NCBI GenBank assembly: GCA_014695325.1
Contig: JACJNZ010000037.1
Coordinates: 62,001 to 126,000, forward strand
Length of the DNA stretch: 64,000 bases
Reading direction: 5' to 3'
Source of the DNA: Cyanobacteria bacterium FACHB-502
GTDB taxonomy: Bacteria > Cyanobacteriota > Cyanobacteriia > Elainellales > Elainellaceae
Part shown: positions 33,388 through 42,277 of the stretch, one piece after another
How the letters are laid out: each line of letters starts with the position of its first letter
Position numbering within the stretch: the first letter of the stretch is position 1
Made by a program: the position numbers and the translations under genes
Notes under the pieces: model-generated
What the model saw: only the letters and a program-made list of their open reading frames with translations
Databases searched by the model: none
Told to the model about the DNA's origin: nothing

Positions 33388-34638
33388 ATGACCCCTCGCC
33401 GCCTTCGGATTCTCTTTCTTGCCTCCTATTTTCCTAAGCCCGACAACCCACTCATGGGAACCTGGGCACTGACTCAGGCACAAGCAATTGCCCGTCAGGA
33501 TGTTGAGTTACAAGTCGTTTCTTTTACATCCTGGGTGCCATCATTTCTAGCAAAAACTCCGGGGGCAAAAGCCTATGCCAACTGTCCCGATCGCCACACT
33601 TGGGAAGACGGAGTCCAAGCTTACTATCCTCGCTGGCTATACTATCCCATTTCTCCGCTTAAGCAATGGGCATACAAAAATCCAATTCCTTATCAGCGTA
33701 TCGCTGCACAATCGGCTTTATCCAAGCTCTGCCGGACGATCGGCTCATTTCAGCCTGATGTTATTTTCTGCCATCACTCCCTGCCAAACGGTTGGCTGGT
33801 AACCCAACTACCGCCTCAGTTTCGCAAACCGCTCATCGTGCAGGAACATGATTTTGATGAAATTGCGGACTGTCATCGCTATCCTCAGCGCAAAGCAGCG
33901 ATGAAGCAGGTGGTCGATCGAGCGTGGGCAATACTGACCGTTTCTCGCCGCATGGAAAAAGATTTAGTCACGCTTTTTCCTCAGGGAAATGTGCAAACCT
34001 GTCATAACGGCGTTCATTTGCCTGCTTCTCAGCTCTGGAGAACACCGCGTCCAGATTTCCTGAAAGAGAAAACCATTATTCTTGCCTGCGCCCTGTTTGC
34101 AGAGCGAAAAGGCATTCCCGTTTTAATCGAAGCCTTCGATCGCGTGGCGGCTCAACATCCCAATGCAATTCTGCGAATTATTGGTTTTGGTCCTGCGGAA
34201 GAGCTTGTAAAAGCCACGATCGCTCAATCCACTCATCGAGACGCCATTCAGTTGGTTGGCAAGCAGCCCCATTCGGAAGTACTGCAAGAAATGGTATGGG
34301 CAGACTGTTTTGCGCTCGTTGGATGGGATGAACCTTTTGCAACCGTTTATCTCGAAGCAATGGCAGCCGGAACGTCGATCATTTACTGTAATGATGGCGG
34401 CATCAGCGATGTCGTTCAGGAAGGTGTTCATGGCTTCACTGTTCCGCCAAAGTCGGTTACTGCAACCGCCGAGGCAATCGATCGAATGCTAAGTAACCCA
34501 GCGCAGCGCGTTCAGATGGGAAAGAATGCTCAACGCTTAATTCAGCAGCATTTGACCTGGGATGTAAAAGCAAAAGAGTTAATTCAGCTTATAGAAACTG
34601 CCGTTAGCAGTTCAAAACAGCTAGCCCATCAATCTTAA
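33388..34638 (+). CDS. GT4-family glycosyltransferase
   Basis: A 416-residue GT-B enzyme. The N-domain has LRILFLASYFPKPDNPLMGT with TWALTQAQAI, typical of polysaccharide-locus glycosyltransferases, then HHSLPNGWLV and VQEHDFDEIAD. The donor domain begins KTIILACALFAERKGIPVLIEA and shows WDEPFATVYLEAMAAGTS, with the two Glu of the E-x7-E motif. Length and motifs are normal. The gene sits between another GT4 and the polymerase candidate; the gap to the latter is about 70 nt. Confidence 0.9.
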   Translation: MTPRRLRILFLASYFPKPDNPLMGTWALTQAQAIARQDVELQVVSFTSWVPSFLAKTPGAKAYANCPDRHTWEDGVQAYYPRWLYYPISPLKQWAYKNPIPYQRIAAQSALSKLCRTIGSFQPDVIFCHHSLPNGWLVTQLPPQFRKPLIVQEHDFDEIADCHRYPQRKAAMKQVVDRAWAILTVSRRMEKDLVTLFPQGNVQTCHNGVHLPASQLWRTPRPDFLKEKTIILACALFAERKGIPVLIEAFDRVAAQHPNAILRIIGFGPAEELVKATIAQSTHRDAIQLVGKQPHSEVLQEMVWADCFALVGWDEPFATVYLEAMAAGTSIIYCNDGGISDVVQEGVHGFTVPPKSVTATAEAIDRMLSNPAQRVQMGKNAQRLIQQHLTWDVKAKELIQLIETAVSSSKQLAHQS

Positions 34639-34707
34639 AACGATAAAGAAAATAATCACGAAAAGATAGCCAAAGACAACAAGGAAAGTAATGAGGGGGT
34701 GCGATCG

Positions 34708-36135
34708 ATGGTTTGGTCGGATGATTACAACAATTACACCAAAGTTGAATTAATTGACGATTACCGACTTTATACTCCTCCGTCTCCCACAGTAGCCGGA
34801 ACAGTGTGTCTGCTCTTTGGCATCCTAATGTCTTACAGTCTGTGTTCAGCTGAAGACACTTCCTCTGCAATGGCGCGGGTTGCGGCAATCGGGGTTGGGG
34901 TTGCTTTTCTAGTCAGTATCTGGTTTGACAGTCGCAAAGGACTCCGTAATCTGTTTCGGACGGATCTACTGTGTATCCTCGGTTTGTATAGCTTAACGCT
35001 GGCTGAATTTCTTTTTCCTCAAGAAGAATTCAATAGCATGATTGGTCCAACCGGCACTGCCAGTGCCCTCAATTTAGTCTTGGTGGGAATGGCAGGATTA
35101 GCGATCGGGCGACATCTAATTGCCCCTACTCCTGTACACTCCCGATGGTTGACACCAGACGAAATTTCTAACCAGACTCTTTTTTGGGGCTTTGTCTTGG
35201 CAGCGTTTCTGGCATTTCTGTACATGTTGATATCGGTTCAGTTCAACCCGATTGCCCTAATTGAGGGGATGATAGGTCCACGTTTTTCTGAACCCTGGGC
35301 GCGCGGTTATTTAGGTGGATGGAACAGTTTACTCACTGAATTAAACTTGCTGTCTTACATCATTCCGCCCATGATGGCAGTGGTTTGGAACCGTCGCCAC
35401 ACATTTCCATTTTGGCAGATTGCTGTAATGGGCAGTATTTTTGCCCTAGTCCTCTTTCATGCTTTTTCCGGAGGGACACGCAATATTTTTATTAGCCACA
35501 TTGCAACCTGCATCATGAGCTATTTGCTAACCCTCCCCTACAACAATTTTAGAAATACAGTTATTCCAATCCTGATTGCTGGTTTTATCGCGCTCTACGC
35601 CTCTTATCACATGCTGGAATTCAGGACGATGGGGCTTCGTAATTACATTACAAACCAAGTTTATGCTAGCGAAGAAACACGAGATACTCTGGCAGTAGAT
35701 TACAACTTAGCGTCGATCGCGCCGCTTATCGAAGTTTTTCCGGCACAGCAGGAGTTTCTGGGATTTGAAGTGATTTACTGGTCTTTAGTTCGTCCTATTC
35801 CTCGCGCCCTGTTTCCCGATAAGCCAGAAGGGTTGAGCGTCAGTATCGAAGAGGTTGTTGGGGCTGAAGGATACACAGTTGCTGCCACATATTTGGGCGA
35901 GAGCTATATGATGGCAGGTTGGTTAGGGGTGATTGGAGTGTCTGTATTCTTTGGAGCACTTGCCGCTTGGTGGAATCGGATGGCAATGCAGAGCCAGTCT
36001 GACTATGCGCTAGTCGTTTATGCGCTGGGTTTCTTTGCCGCAGGAATCACAATGCGGAGTATGTTTTGGCTGACGACTGCTTTGCTGCCTGTGATTGCAC
36101 TGCTCGCCTTCCGCAAATTCACATCTAACCGCTAA
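34708..36135 (+). CDS. Wzy-like oligosaccharide repeat-unit polymerase
   Basis: A 475-residue polytopic membrane protein, roughly a dozen hydrophobic helices spread across the length, resembling O-antigen and exopolysaccharide polymerases. It has a large extracytoplasmic loop around residues 305-375 with IEVFPAQQEFLGFEVIYWSLVRPIPR, where catalytic residues of such polymerases normally lie. An Arg-rich AFSGGTRNIFISHI precedes it. It would join flipped repeat units on the outer face of the membrane. ATG 34708 has GAGGGGG 8 nt upstream; GTG 34699 is an alternative. No Wzx flippase was found in the window. Confidence 0.8.
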   Translation: MVWSDDYNNYTKVELIDDYRLYTPPSPTVAGTVCLLFGILMSYSLCSAEDTSSAMARVAAIGVGVAFLVSIWFDSRKGLRNLFRTDLLCILGLYSLTLAEFLFPQEEFNSMIGPTGTASALNLVLVGMAGLAIGRHLIAPTPVHSRWLTPDEISNQTLFWGFVLAAFLAFLYMLISVQFNPIALIEGMIGPRFSEPWARGYLGGWNSLLTELNLLSYIIPPMMAVVWNRRHTFPFWQIAVMGSIFALVLFHAFSGGTRNIFISHIATCIMSYLLTLPYNNFRNTVIPILIAGFIALYASYHMLEFRTMGLRNYITNQVYASEETRDTLAVDYNLASIAPLIEVFPAQQEFLGFEVIYWSLVRPIPRALFPDKPEGLSVSIEEVVGAEGYTVAATYLGESYMMAGWLGVIGVSVFFGALAAWWNRMAMQSQSDYALVVYALGFFAAGITMRSMFWLTTALLPVIALLAFRKFTSNR

Positions 36136-36158
36136 TTGCGTCGCCACGAAGACCTACT

Positions 36159-37373
36159 ATGAGAGTTTTGCACGTCATTCCCGGTCTCAGTCCTGCCTTA
36201 GGGGGACCGCCGCAGGTTGCACTGAATTTGGTCAAGGCACTCCGCGATTTAGGCGTGGATGTAGAAATTGCGACCACGAATTACGATCGTCCCCAACCGT
36301 TAGATGTACCGCTTAATCAAAGAGTTGATTATTCCTTTGGCACTGATTCAACGGATAATGTACCCGTCTGGTTTTTACCGTTCGATCCGCCTGCGCTAAA
36401 AGAGTTTATTTTCTCCAGGGCATTCACGGGCTGGTGCTGGGAGCATCTTCCTGCCTATGACATACTCGACAATCACTATCTGTTTTCCTATGCACCGACT
36501 TGCGCTGCGGCGATCGCCCGCTGGTATCAAATTCCCTACACCGTTCGAGTCATGGGACAACTGACACCCTGGGCACTAGCTCAGAGCCGTTTGAAAAAGC
36601 AGATTTATGCCACGTTGATCGAGCGACATAACCTGAATGCTGCTGCCGCGATTCACTGCACAACGCACCAGGAAGCCGAAGAAGTGCGTCAGTTCGGCAT
36701 TAAAACGCCAACGATCACTCTGCCGCTGGGAGTTCATGCTCCTGTCCCGCATCCTGAAGCCCGATTGCAAGTGCGGGCACATTATGGGATTCCGGCAGAT
36801 GTTCCCATTATCTTATTTTTATCAAGGCTGCATTATAAAAAACGCCCGGATTTGCTGCTGAAAACGCTGTATGAATTGAAGGGTCAAGGTTATCCATTTC
36901 ATCTGTTGATTGCAGGTGCAGGTGATTCAGATTACCTTGACCAGCTACAGCAGTTAACGGCTGCGCTTGGTTTAACGACGTGTGTTTCTTTTACAGGATT
37001 GGTGATCGGCGAAGAGAAAGATCGGCTACTGCAAGGTTCTGATCTTTTTGTGTTACCTTCCTATTCAGAAAACTTTGGCATTGCAGTTGCAGAAGCATTG
37101 ATTTGCGGATTACCCGTGATTATCACGCCCGGTATTCAAATTGCTTCAGACATTGCGGCGGCTCAGGCAGGGCTGGTGGTTGAAGGCGCAGTGGAACCGC
37201 TGGGGGCAGCGATCGCCCAACTCTTGTCAGATCTAAATCTACGTCAAGCCCTGAGCGAACGAGGACGACAATTTGCACAGTCCCAGTATTCCTGGCGCAC
37301 GATCGCCCAAAATCTGATTCCTGCTTATGAGACGATCGCAAAACAAAAGAAACTGCCTTGCCGCGTCGTCTAG
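36159..37373 (+). CDS. GT4-family glycosyltransferase
   Basis: A 404-residue GT-B enzyme. MRVLHVIPGLSPALGGPPQV is the typical opening, and YTVRVMGQLTPWALAQS and RLHYKKRPDLLLKTL follow. The E-x7-E element is YSENFGIAVAEALICGLP with both Glu present. It lies 23 nt after the polymerase gene and 13 nt before the methyltransferase, so it belongs to the same transcription unit. It probably adds one sugar to the repeat unit. Confidence 0.9.
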   Translation: MRVLHVIPGLSPALGGPPQVALNLVKALRDLGVDVEIATTNYDRPQPLDVPLNQRVDYSFGTDSTDNVPVWFLPFDPPALKEFIFSRAFTGWCWEHLPAYDILDNHYLFSYAPTCAAAIARWYQIPYTVRVMGQLTPWALAQSRLKKQIYATLIERHNLNAAAAIHCTTHQEAEEVRQFGIKTPTITLPLGVHAPVPHPEARLQVRAHYGIPADVPIILFLSRLHYKKRPDLLLKTLYELKGQGYPFHLLIAGAGDSDYLDQLQQLTAALGLTTCVSFTGLVIGEEKDRLLQGSDLFVLPSYSENFGIAVAEALICGLPVIITPGIQIASDIAAAQAGLVVEGAVEPLGAAIAQLLSDLNLRQALSERGRQFAQSQYSWRTIAQNLIPAYETIAKQKKLPCRVV

Positions 37374-37386
37374 ATGATGAACCCTA

Positions 37387-38301
37387 ATGCTTGATCAATT
37401 GGCACCGTTGGCGATAACCTACATTGCGCCAGATTCTCTCAAGACTGCGACATGGAAAAATAATATTCTCACCTTTCCGATTCAAAATCCTTCCCATAGC
37501 CTGCTTGCCAACAGCCGCTACTTTGGACATCCGGAGTGGGCAAGAAACTATCTGGCAGTCGTCCATCGAGATCAGGAGTTTCAGGATCGCTGGTTCGCCG
37601 TCACTGGCAGTTGGCAAGATAAGATTGTGGTTGATATCGGCTGTGCTCCCGGCAATGTCTATGCTTCACTGCGCGATCGAGTCGGTCAGCCAAAACTGCT
37701 GTTGGGGGTCGATGTCTCAGAAGGGGGGCTGGCGATCGCTCAGGAGCTCGGCTACGTACCGATTTTAGCAGATGCTCAGAATTTGCCTCTGAAGTCAGGA
37801 TTTGCCGATCTAGTGGTTTTGAATGCTGCCTTGCACCACTGCGACGACATGGAAAAAATGCTGGCTGAGGCAGCGCGTCTGGTACGTCCGGGCGGAATGC
37901 TCGTAACCGATCAGGATTTGCAGCAAACCATGTGGCGGAATAACTGGATTGCCCATGCGATCTGGAAGCTACGCCTGCCCATCTATCGTTTGCTAAAGCG
38001 CGGCGGACACGCGACGGCAGAGGAGCAATATTGGTGTCAGTCAACTGAAGTGCATCATTTACCGGGAGATGGGGTGACTGAAGCATTTTTTCGAGACATC
38101 CTGGAACCATTGGGCTTTTCGGTGAACCTGTATCCTCATAACCTGAAGGTTGGTGCTGAAATTTTGCAGGGTGAACGAGGTAAGCAGGCTTGGAATATTG
38201 GCATGGCACAACGGCTGAGCGGTCGTAATCCCAATTTGACCGAGGGCGCATTAGTCATGATGTGTGTGGCACAACGATTACCCGAGCAATTGCCCCACTG
38301 A
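37387..38301 (+). CDS. Class I SAM-dependent methyltransferase
   Basis: A 304-residue methyltransferase. Motif I is VVDIGCAPGNVYASL at about 81-95, then LLLGVDVSEGGL, ADAQNLPLKSGFADLVVLNAALHH, and the loop RPGGMLVTDQDLQQ. This is a Methyltransf_11-type core with about 80 residues of extra N-terminal sequence of unknown function. It is the last of the three methyltransferases of the locus and is likely to methylate a sugar hydroxyl or a lipid-linked intermediate. Start ATG 37387 is 13 nt after the preceding stop codon. Confidence 0.85.
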   Translation: MLDQLAPLAITYIAPDSLKTATWKNNILTFPIQNPSHSLLANSRYFGHPEWARNYLAVVHRDQEFQDRWFAVTGSWQDKIVVDIGCAPGNVYASLRDRVGQPKLLLGVDVSEGGLAIAQELGYVPILADAQNLPLKSGFADLVVLNAALHHCDDMEKMLAEAARLVRPGGMLVTDQDLQQTMWRNNWIAHAIWKLRLPIYRLLKRGGHATAEEQYWCQSTEVHHLPGDGVTEAFFRDILEPLGFSVNLYPHNLKVGAEILQGERGKQAWNIGMAQRLSGRNPNLTEGALVMMCVAQRLPEQLPH

Positions 38302-38411
38302 GGCAACTATTGAAGAAACGGCTTCGCATTGCAGACAGTTCGCTAAAACGTTTCCATCACAGTAAAATATGCAAGAAGATGGAGGATGACTTGTAGCGAA
38401 TCGCTAGACCG

Positions 38412-39020
38412 TTGATTTTGAAAAAGGGTTGGTTCAAACTTGTGCGGTGGGCATCTATCAGCTTAGCGGCGCTGCTGGCGATCGTGCTGCTCATGATTCC
38501 AGTCCGGCTGGCGGTTGCTGCCCACCAGGCTCCACGTCCTCAGGTGATTCTGACGCTGGGCGGAGATCCGAGTCGAGAAGCGGCAGCGGCTCAGCTTGCC
38601 CGCCATTACCCATCGCTAGATGTCTGGGTTTCGACAGGGGAAACTCGCCAGAAATCACAAGCCATTTTTCGAGCGGCAGGCATTCCAGACGATCGCCTTC
38701 ACCTCGATTATCGAGCGATAGATACCGTAACCAATTTCACGACGCTGGTGTCAGATTTCGAGCAGCGTCAAATTCAGCATGTCTATGTCGTCACCTCGGA
38801 TTTTCACATGCCCAGGGCAAAAGCGATCGCGACAATTGTGCTGGGCAGCCGAGGGATTACGTTTACTCCAGTGGTTGTACCGTCCGCTCGAGCTAGAGAA
38901 TCATCTGCGCGCATCTGGCGAGATGTGGGGCGATCGGTTTTGTGGATAATGACGGGAAGGACAGGTGCAACGCTGCACGAGATTCAGGACAGAGTTCAGT
39001 CGAGCATCATTGAAAGATAA
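38412..39020 (+). CDS. YdcF-family (DUF218) membrane-anchored protein
   Basis: A protein of about 200 residues with an N-terminal hydrophobic anchor and a DUF218 domain: PQVILTLGGDPSREAAAAQL, VWVSTGETRQKSQAIFRAAG and HVYVVTSDFHMPRAKAI. Family members such as ElyC act in cell-envelope polymer homeostasis; the precise reaction is unsettled. The start is uncertain: there is no ATG before the domain and TTG 38412 and 38418 have only weak ribosome sites. It sits at the downstream end of the glycosyltransferase series and 110 nt after the methyltransferase. A terminator-like hairpin follows. Confidence 0.8.
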   Translation: MILKKGWFKLVRWASISLAALLAIVLLMIPVRLAVAAHQAPRPQVILTLGGDPSREAAAAQLARHYPSLDVWVSTGETRQKSQAIFRAAGIPDDRLHLDYRAIDTVTNFTTLVSDFEQRQIQHVYVVTSDFHMPRAKAIATIVLGSRGITFTPVVVPSARARESSARIWRDVGRSVLWIMTGRTGATLHEIQDRVQSSIIER

Positions 39021-39181
39021 AGGATAAAGGAAATTGCAGGCGATTGAGAGGAGGTTTAAAGAGATCACTAAGACCTAAACTACCTCCTAACTCTCCAATT
39101 TTGGACGAAATTTTAGCTCGTCCTAGTCCAATATTCCTGCAATATTCTTCATTCCCTAACTTATTACTTAATTAGCATAAC

Positions 39182-39219
39182 GTGATCGCCCTCCTCTCTC
39201 TGGAATGCGATCGTTTTTT
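39182..39219 (+). terminator. Rho-independent terminator after the YdcF gene
   Basis: GATCGC (39184-39189) pairs with GCGATC (39207-39212), then a run of six T follows (39214-39219). It lies about 160 nt past the YdcF stop and before the WcaF-like gene. The half-site is part of the HIP1 palindrome, which gives a little doubt. Confidence 0.5.
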
Positions 39220-39285
39220 ATTGCTGATTTCTCTAATTGTTGCTGATTAATATTAATAGCTCTTTTGTTTATTCCTTCTTCTGTA

Positions 39286-39894
39286 ATGATGCAACTCGAT
39301 CGCTACACAGTCGGTTCCTATACCCCCGGCGCACCGTATTGGAAACAGCTATTGTGGTATTTCATCGGTTCGCCCCTAGTGCAAAGCTACTGGTTACCGA
39401 TGTCAGCGATCAAGGTTTGGATCTTGCGTGGCTTTGGAGCACAGATGGGTCAAGGCGTGCGGATCAAGCCGGGGGTGCGAGTGAAGTTTCCGTGGCGGTT
39501 GTCGATCGGCGATTATGTATGGCTGGGAGAAGATGCCTGGATTGATAATCTTGCACCCATTACGATCGACAGTCATGTGTGTATTTCGCAAAGCGTTTAT
39601 TTGTGTACGGGAAATCACGACTGGAGCCATCCCCAGTTTGAACTGAAAATTGCCCCCATTCATATCGCGGAATCAAGCTGGATTGCGGCGCGGGCGATCA
39701 TTGGTCCAGGCGTAACGGTGGGGAAAGGAGCAGTGCTGGGGTTGGGCGGCGTAACTGGACGATCGCTAGAGCCAATGACCATCTATTCTGGTAATCCAGC
39801 TCAGCCAATCAAAGTGCGGAAAATGAAATCTGTTGCGGGACTAAAGAAGGTGCCTTCTGGGGAAAAAACTGCGATCGAAGTGCATGAGGCTTGA
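39286..39894 (+). CDS. WcaF-like acetyltransferase (left-handed beta-helix)
   Basis: A 202-residue acetyltransferase resembling WcaF, which acetylates colanic-acid repeat units. Pointers are YTVGSYTPGAPYWKQLLWYF (the WcaF N-terminal region), RGFGAQMGQGVRIKPGVRVKFPW, hexapeptide repeats through VWLGEDAWIDNLAPITIDS, and the active-site loop CTGNHDWSHPQFEL with His. The end is YSGNPAQPIKVRKMK. ATG 39286 (or 39289) is used; the upstream TTG is unlikely. No strong ribosome site. Acetyl-CoA-dependent O-acetylation of the exopolysaccharide is the expected reaction. Confidence 0.88.
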   Translation: MMQLDRYTVGSYTPGAPYWKQLLWYFIGSPLVQSYWLPMSAIKVWILRGFGAQMGQGVRIKPGVRVKFPWRLSIGDYVWLGEDAWIDNLAPITIDSHVCISQSVYLCTGNHDWSHPQFELKIAPIHIAESSWIAARAIIGPGVTVGKGAVLGLGGVTGRSLEPMTIYSGNPAQPIKVRKMKSVAGLKKVPSGEKTAIEVHEA

Positions 39895-40162
39895 GGTAAG
39901 CAGAAGCAACCAGCCATCACTGCGGTAAGCCAGGCTAGGTTAAACGTAAATGCTTAGTGTTGGCACTGATCCGTAACCTACTTTATCCCTAATTGAAACA
40001 TCAATTGAACCATAGCCATGATTCAATTCGACTGATCTTGGGAAAGGTGAAGACAGGGCAGTTTGAAAGAGCAGCCCTACTCCGACTGCAACAATTTCAA
40101 CTTCAGCTTGGAATTTGCAGAGACGGGATGTGTCTACCTCCTTTCCAAGTAAGAGGTACGTT

Positions 40163-42271
40163 ATGGCAAAGTCTTCACCCACAGCAGCAATTCTCGTTAC
40201 GACGACAGCCGATTCTGGAGCAGGTTCACTTCGATCGGCGATCGCCTCAGCCCAATCCGGAGCTACGATTCGCTTTGCGCCCAGCCTCAAGGGACAGACG
40301 ATCGCTCTTACCAGTGGACAGCTCGAAATCAAAAAAGATTTGACAATTGATGGCTCTGCTGCGCCCGGTGTAACGATTAGCGGCAACAATGCCAGTCGCG
40401 TTCTCAAAACAGGCGAACGAACCAGTGTTACGCTCAAGCACTTGATTCTGGCAAATGGACGGCTGACGGGTCGCGATGATGAAACAGGGGCAGGGGCAGG
40501 CATTAAAACCGGGATGGATAGCACCCTGAACATTATCCGATGCCAGATCAACCGCAACGTAGCTTCCTATGCAGGCGGCATCTGGACGGGCTATCGATCG
40601 ACGACCCGAATTATCAATAGCCGCTTCAATGAAAATGATGGATCAGGAGCAATTGAAGAGCGGGGTGGCGGGGCAATTGCCACATCGAGCGGTGGGACGC
40701 TAACGGTTCGGGGCAGCAGCTTTACCAATAATCGAGGCAGCAACGGTGGAGCAATCAACAATCTACTCACACAGCTACTCGTTGAAAACTGCACCTTTCG
40801 CAACAATGATTCGACTCCGGGGGGCGTGAAGGCGGGCACGATCGGCTATGGAGGAGCCATTTATGTAGACGGAGCTGATCCTGCTACAGCGCAAAATGTT
40901 CCGGGTGCACCCGGTCGTACGATTACAATTCGCAATAGCCGGATTGAGGGCAATCGTGGAGCAGCGCAGGGTGGCGGGGTGATGCTGTGGCTCTACGGAC
41001 AGGACAAGGCGATCGTTGAAAACTGTTCTATTCTTGGTAATTCCGTCAGTCGCGGAGCCGGGGGAGACTCGCTTGGTGGCGGGCTGCGTCACGGTAACGG
41101 AGAACTCACCGTTCGGAATACAACGATCGCCAACAATACTGCGCTCGATCAAGGCGGCGGGATGTGGATTGGGGGAAAATCGCCTGTCACCGTAGCTAAC
41201 AGCACAATTTCTGGAAATCGGGCAGACAATGGCAAAGCGCAGGGATTAGGTGGTGCGGTCAGCCTAGCAAACGATCGCGGCTATCCTGTCAATTTTACGA
41301 ATGTGACGATCGCTAATAACTATGCAGGTTTTGGGGGCGGTGCTTTCTGGACAAATCAGACGGCAGTCACGCTGAGTAATGCGATCGTGGCGTACAACAG
41401 CACAAGCAATCCCTGGAAGATAAACTCACAAACGGGCTGGCAGCTTATCGACGGCGGCAATAATATCCAGTTTCCGGCTCCTGTCTCGCCCAATGACAAA
41501 TTGATTACGGCAAATGCCCGTGTTGTTGACCCAAAACTGGCTCCCTTACAAGGGGGTAGTGGCGGTTTAAGTCCAGTTCAGATGCTTCTAAAGGGCAGTC
41601 CTGCAATCGAGGGGGCGACAGGAACAAACATTCCTGCGATCGATCAGCGAGGCATTGGACGCAGCGGTAAACCGGATATTGGTGCGGTGGAATGGGCAAC
41701 AGGTCGTGTGCTCAAGCTGGCTGGTACGGATGCAAATGATTTTCTGATTGGCAGTTCCAGTCAAGATAGTTTGACGGGAGGGGCAGGCGATGATTTGCTG
41801 ATGGGAAGTCGAGGGGGCGATCGGCTCACCGGCAACGCAGGCGCAGATTACTTTGTTTTTGCAGGTAGCAGCGAGGCACTGGTTTTCCGGCAATCAACTC
41901 TAAAAGCAACCGATCAGATCACGGACTGGAAAGTGAACGAGGGCGATCGAATCCTGATCGATCGAGATGATGATGGGGTGGGCGATGCGCCTGTTGCTGT
42001 CTTTTACGCAGGTCGGGTTGGCGGCAGTTCTCTTGCAAGTGGGGTGAGCACGGCTTATCGAGACAAAATTCCACAGCGGCGAGGTCAGCAAAAGCTGCAA
42101 GCCAATGAAGCGGTCTTTTTGCAGTGGCAAGGACGAACTTATCTGGCGGTAAACGATCGATCTTCTGGCTTTGCCCCAAATCGAGACTTGCTGCTGAATG
42201 TTACCGGAATACAAATCCCAAAAGCAGATATTCGGGCAGGAGTTTTGGCAACCGACAGCTACTTTGCCTGA
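40163..42271 (+). CDS. Right-handed beta-helix, choice-of-anchor Q protein with RTX repeats
   Basis: A 702-residue predicted secreted protein. It opens ILVTTTADSGAGSLRSAIASA, the conserved start of parallel beta-helix proteins, followed by many NxTIxxN-like turns and Gly-rich GGAI/GGGM repeats. At about 490-515 it has the choice-of-anchor Q style ending (AIDQRGIGR..DIGAVEW). Next come RTX calcium-binding nonapeptide repeats, GTDANDFLIG and GGAGDDLLMG-type, at about 520-565, then a C-terminal domain. No N-terminal signal peptide is visible, which suggests type I secretion. ATG 40163 has AAGAGGTA upstream. It may be an exopolysaccharide-modifying or adhesion protein; no catalytic residues can be assigned. 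Confidence 0.82.
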   Translation: MAKSSPTAAILVTTTADSGAGSLRSAIASAQSGATIRFAPSLKGQTIALTSGQLEIKKDLTIDGSAAPGVTISGNNASRVLKTGERTSVTLKHLILANGRLTGRDDETGAGAGIKTGMDSTLNIIRCQINRNVASYAGGIWTGYRSTTRIINSRFNENDGSGAIEERGGGAIATSSGGTLTVRGSSFTNNRGSNGGAINNLLTQLLVENCTFRNNDSTPGGVKAGTIGYGGAIYVDGADPATAQNVPGAPGRTITIRNSRIEGNRGAAQGGGVMLWLYGQDKAIVENCSILGNSVSRGAGGDSLGGGLRHGNGELTVRNTTIANNTALDQGGGMWIGGKSPVTVANSTISGNRADNGKAQGLGGAVSLANDRGYPVNFTNVTIANNYAGFGGGAFWTNQTAVTLSNAIVAYNSTSNPWKINSQTGWQLIDGGNNIQFPAPVSPNDKLITANARVVDPKLAPLQGGSGGLSPVQMLLKGSPAIEGATGTNIPAIDQRGIGRSGKPDIGAVEWATGRVLKLAGTDANDFLIGSSSQDSLTGGAGDDLLMGSRGGDRLTGNAGADYFVFAGSSEALVFRQSTLKATDQITDWKVNEGDRILIDRDDDGVGDAPVAVFYAGRVGGSSLASGVSTAYRDKIPQRRGQQKLQANEAVFLQWQGRTYLAVNDRSSGFAPNRDLLLNVTGIQIPKADIRAGVLATDSYFA

Positions 42272-42277
42272 TCGCGA

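Noticed and set aside
37601..38251. 216-codon antisense frame opposite the methyltransferase at 37387
   Set aside because: Complements a well-supported gene, and its composition (Arg/Pro/Ser-rich) is that expected from the reverse of a GC-rich coding strand; no ribosome site or domain.
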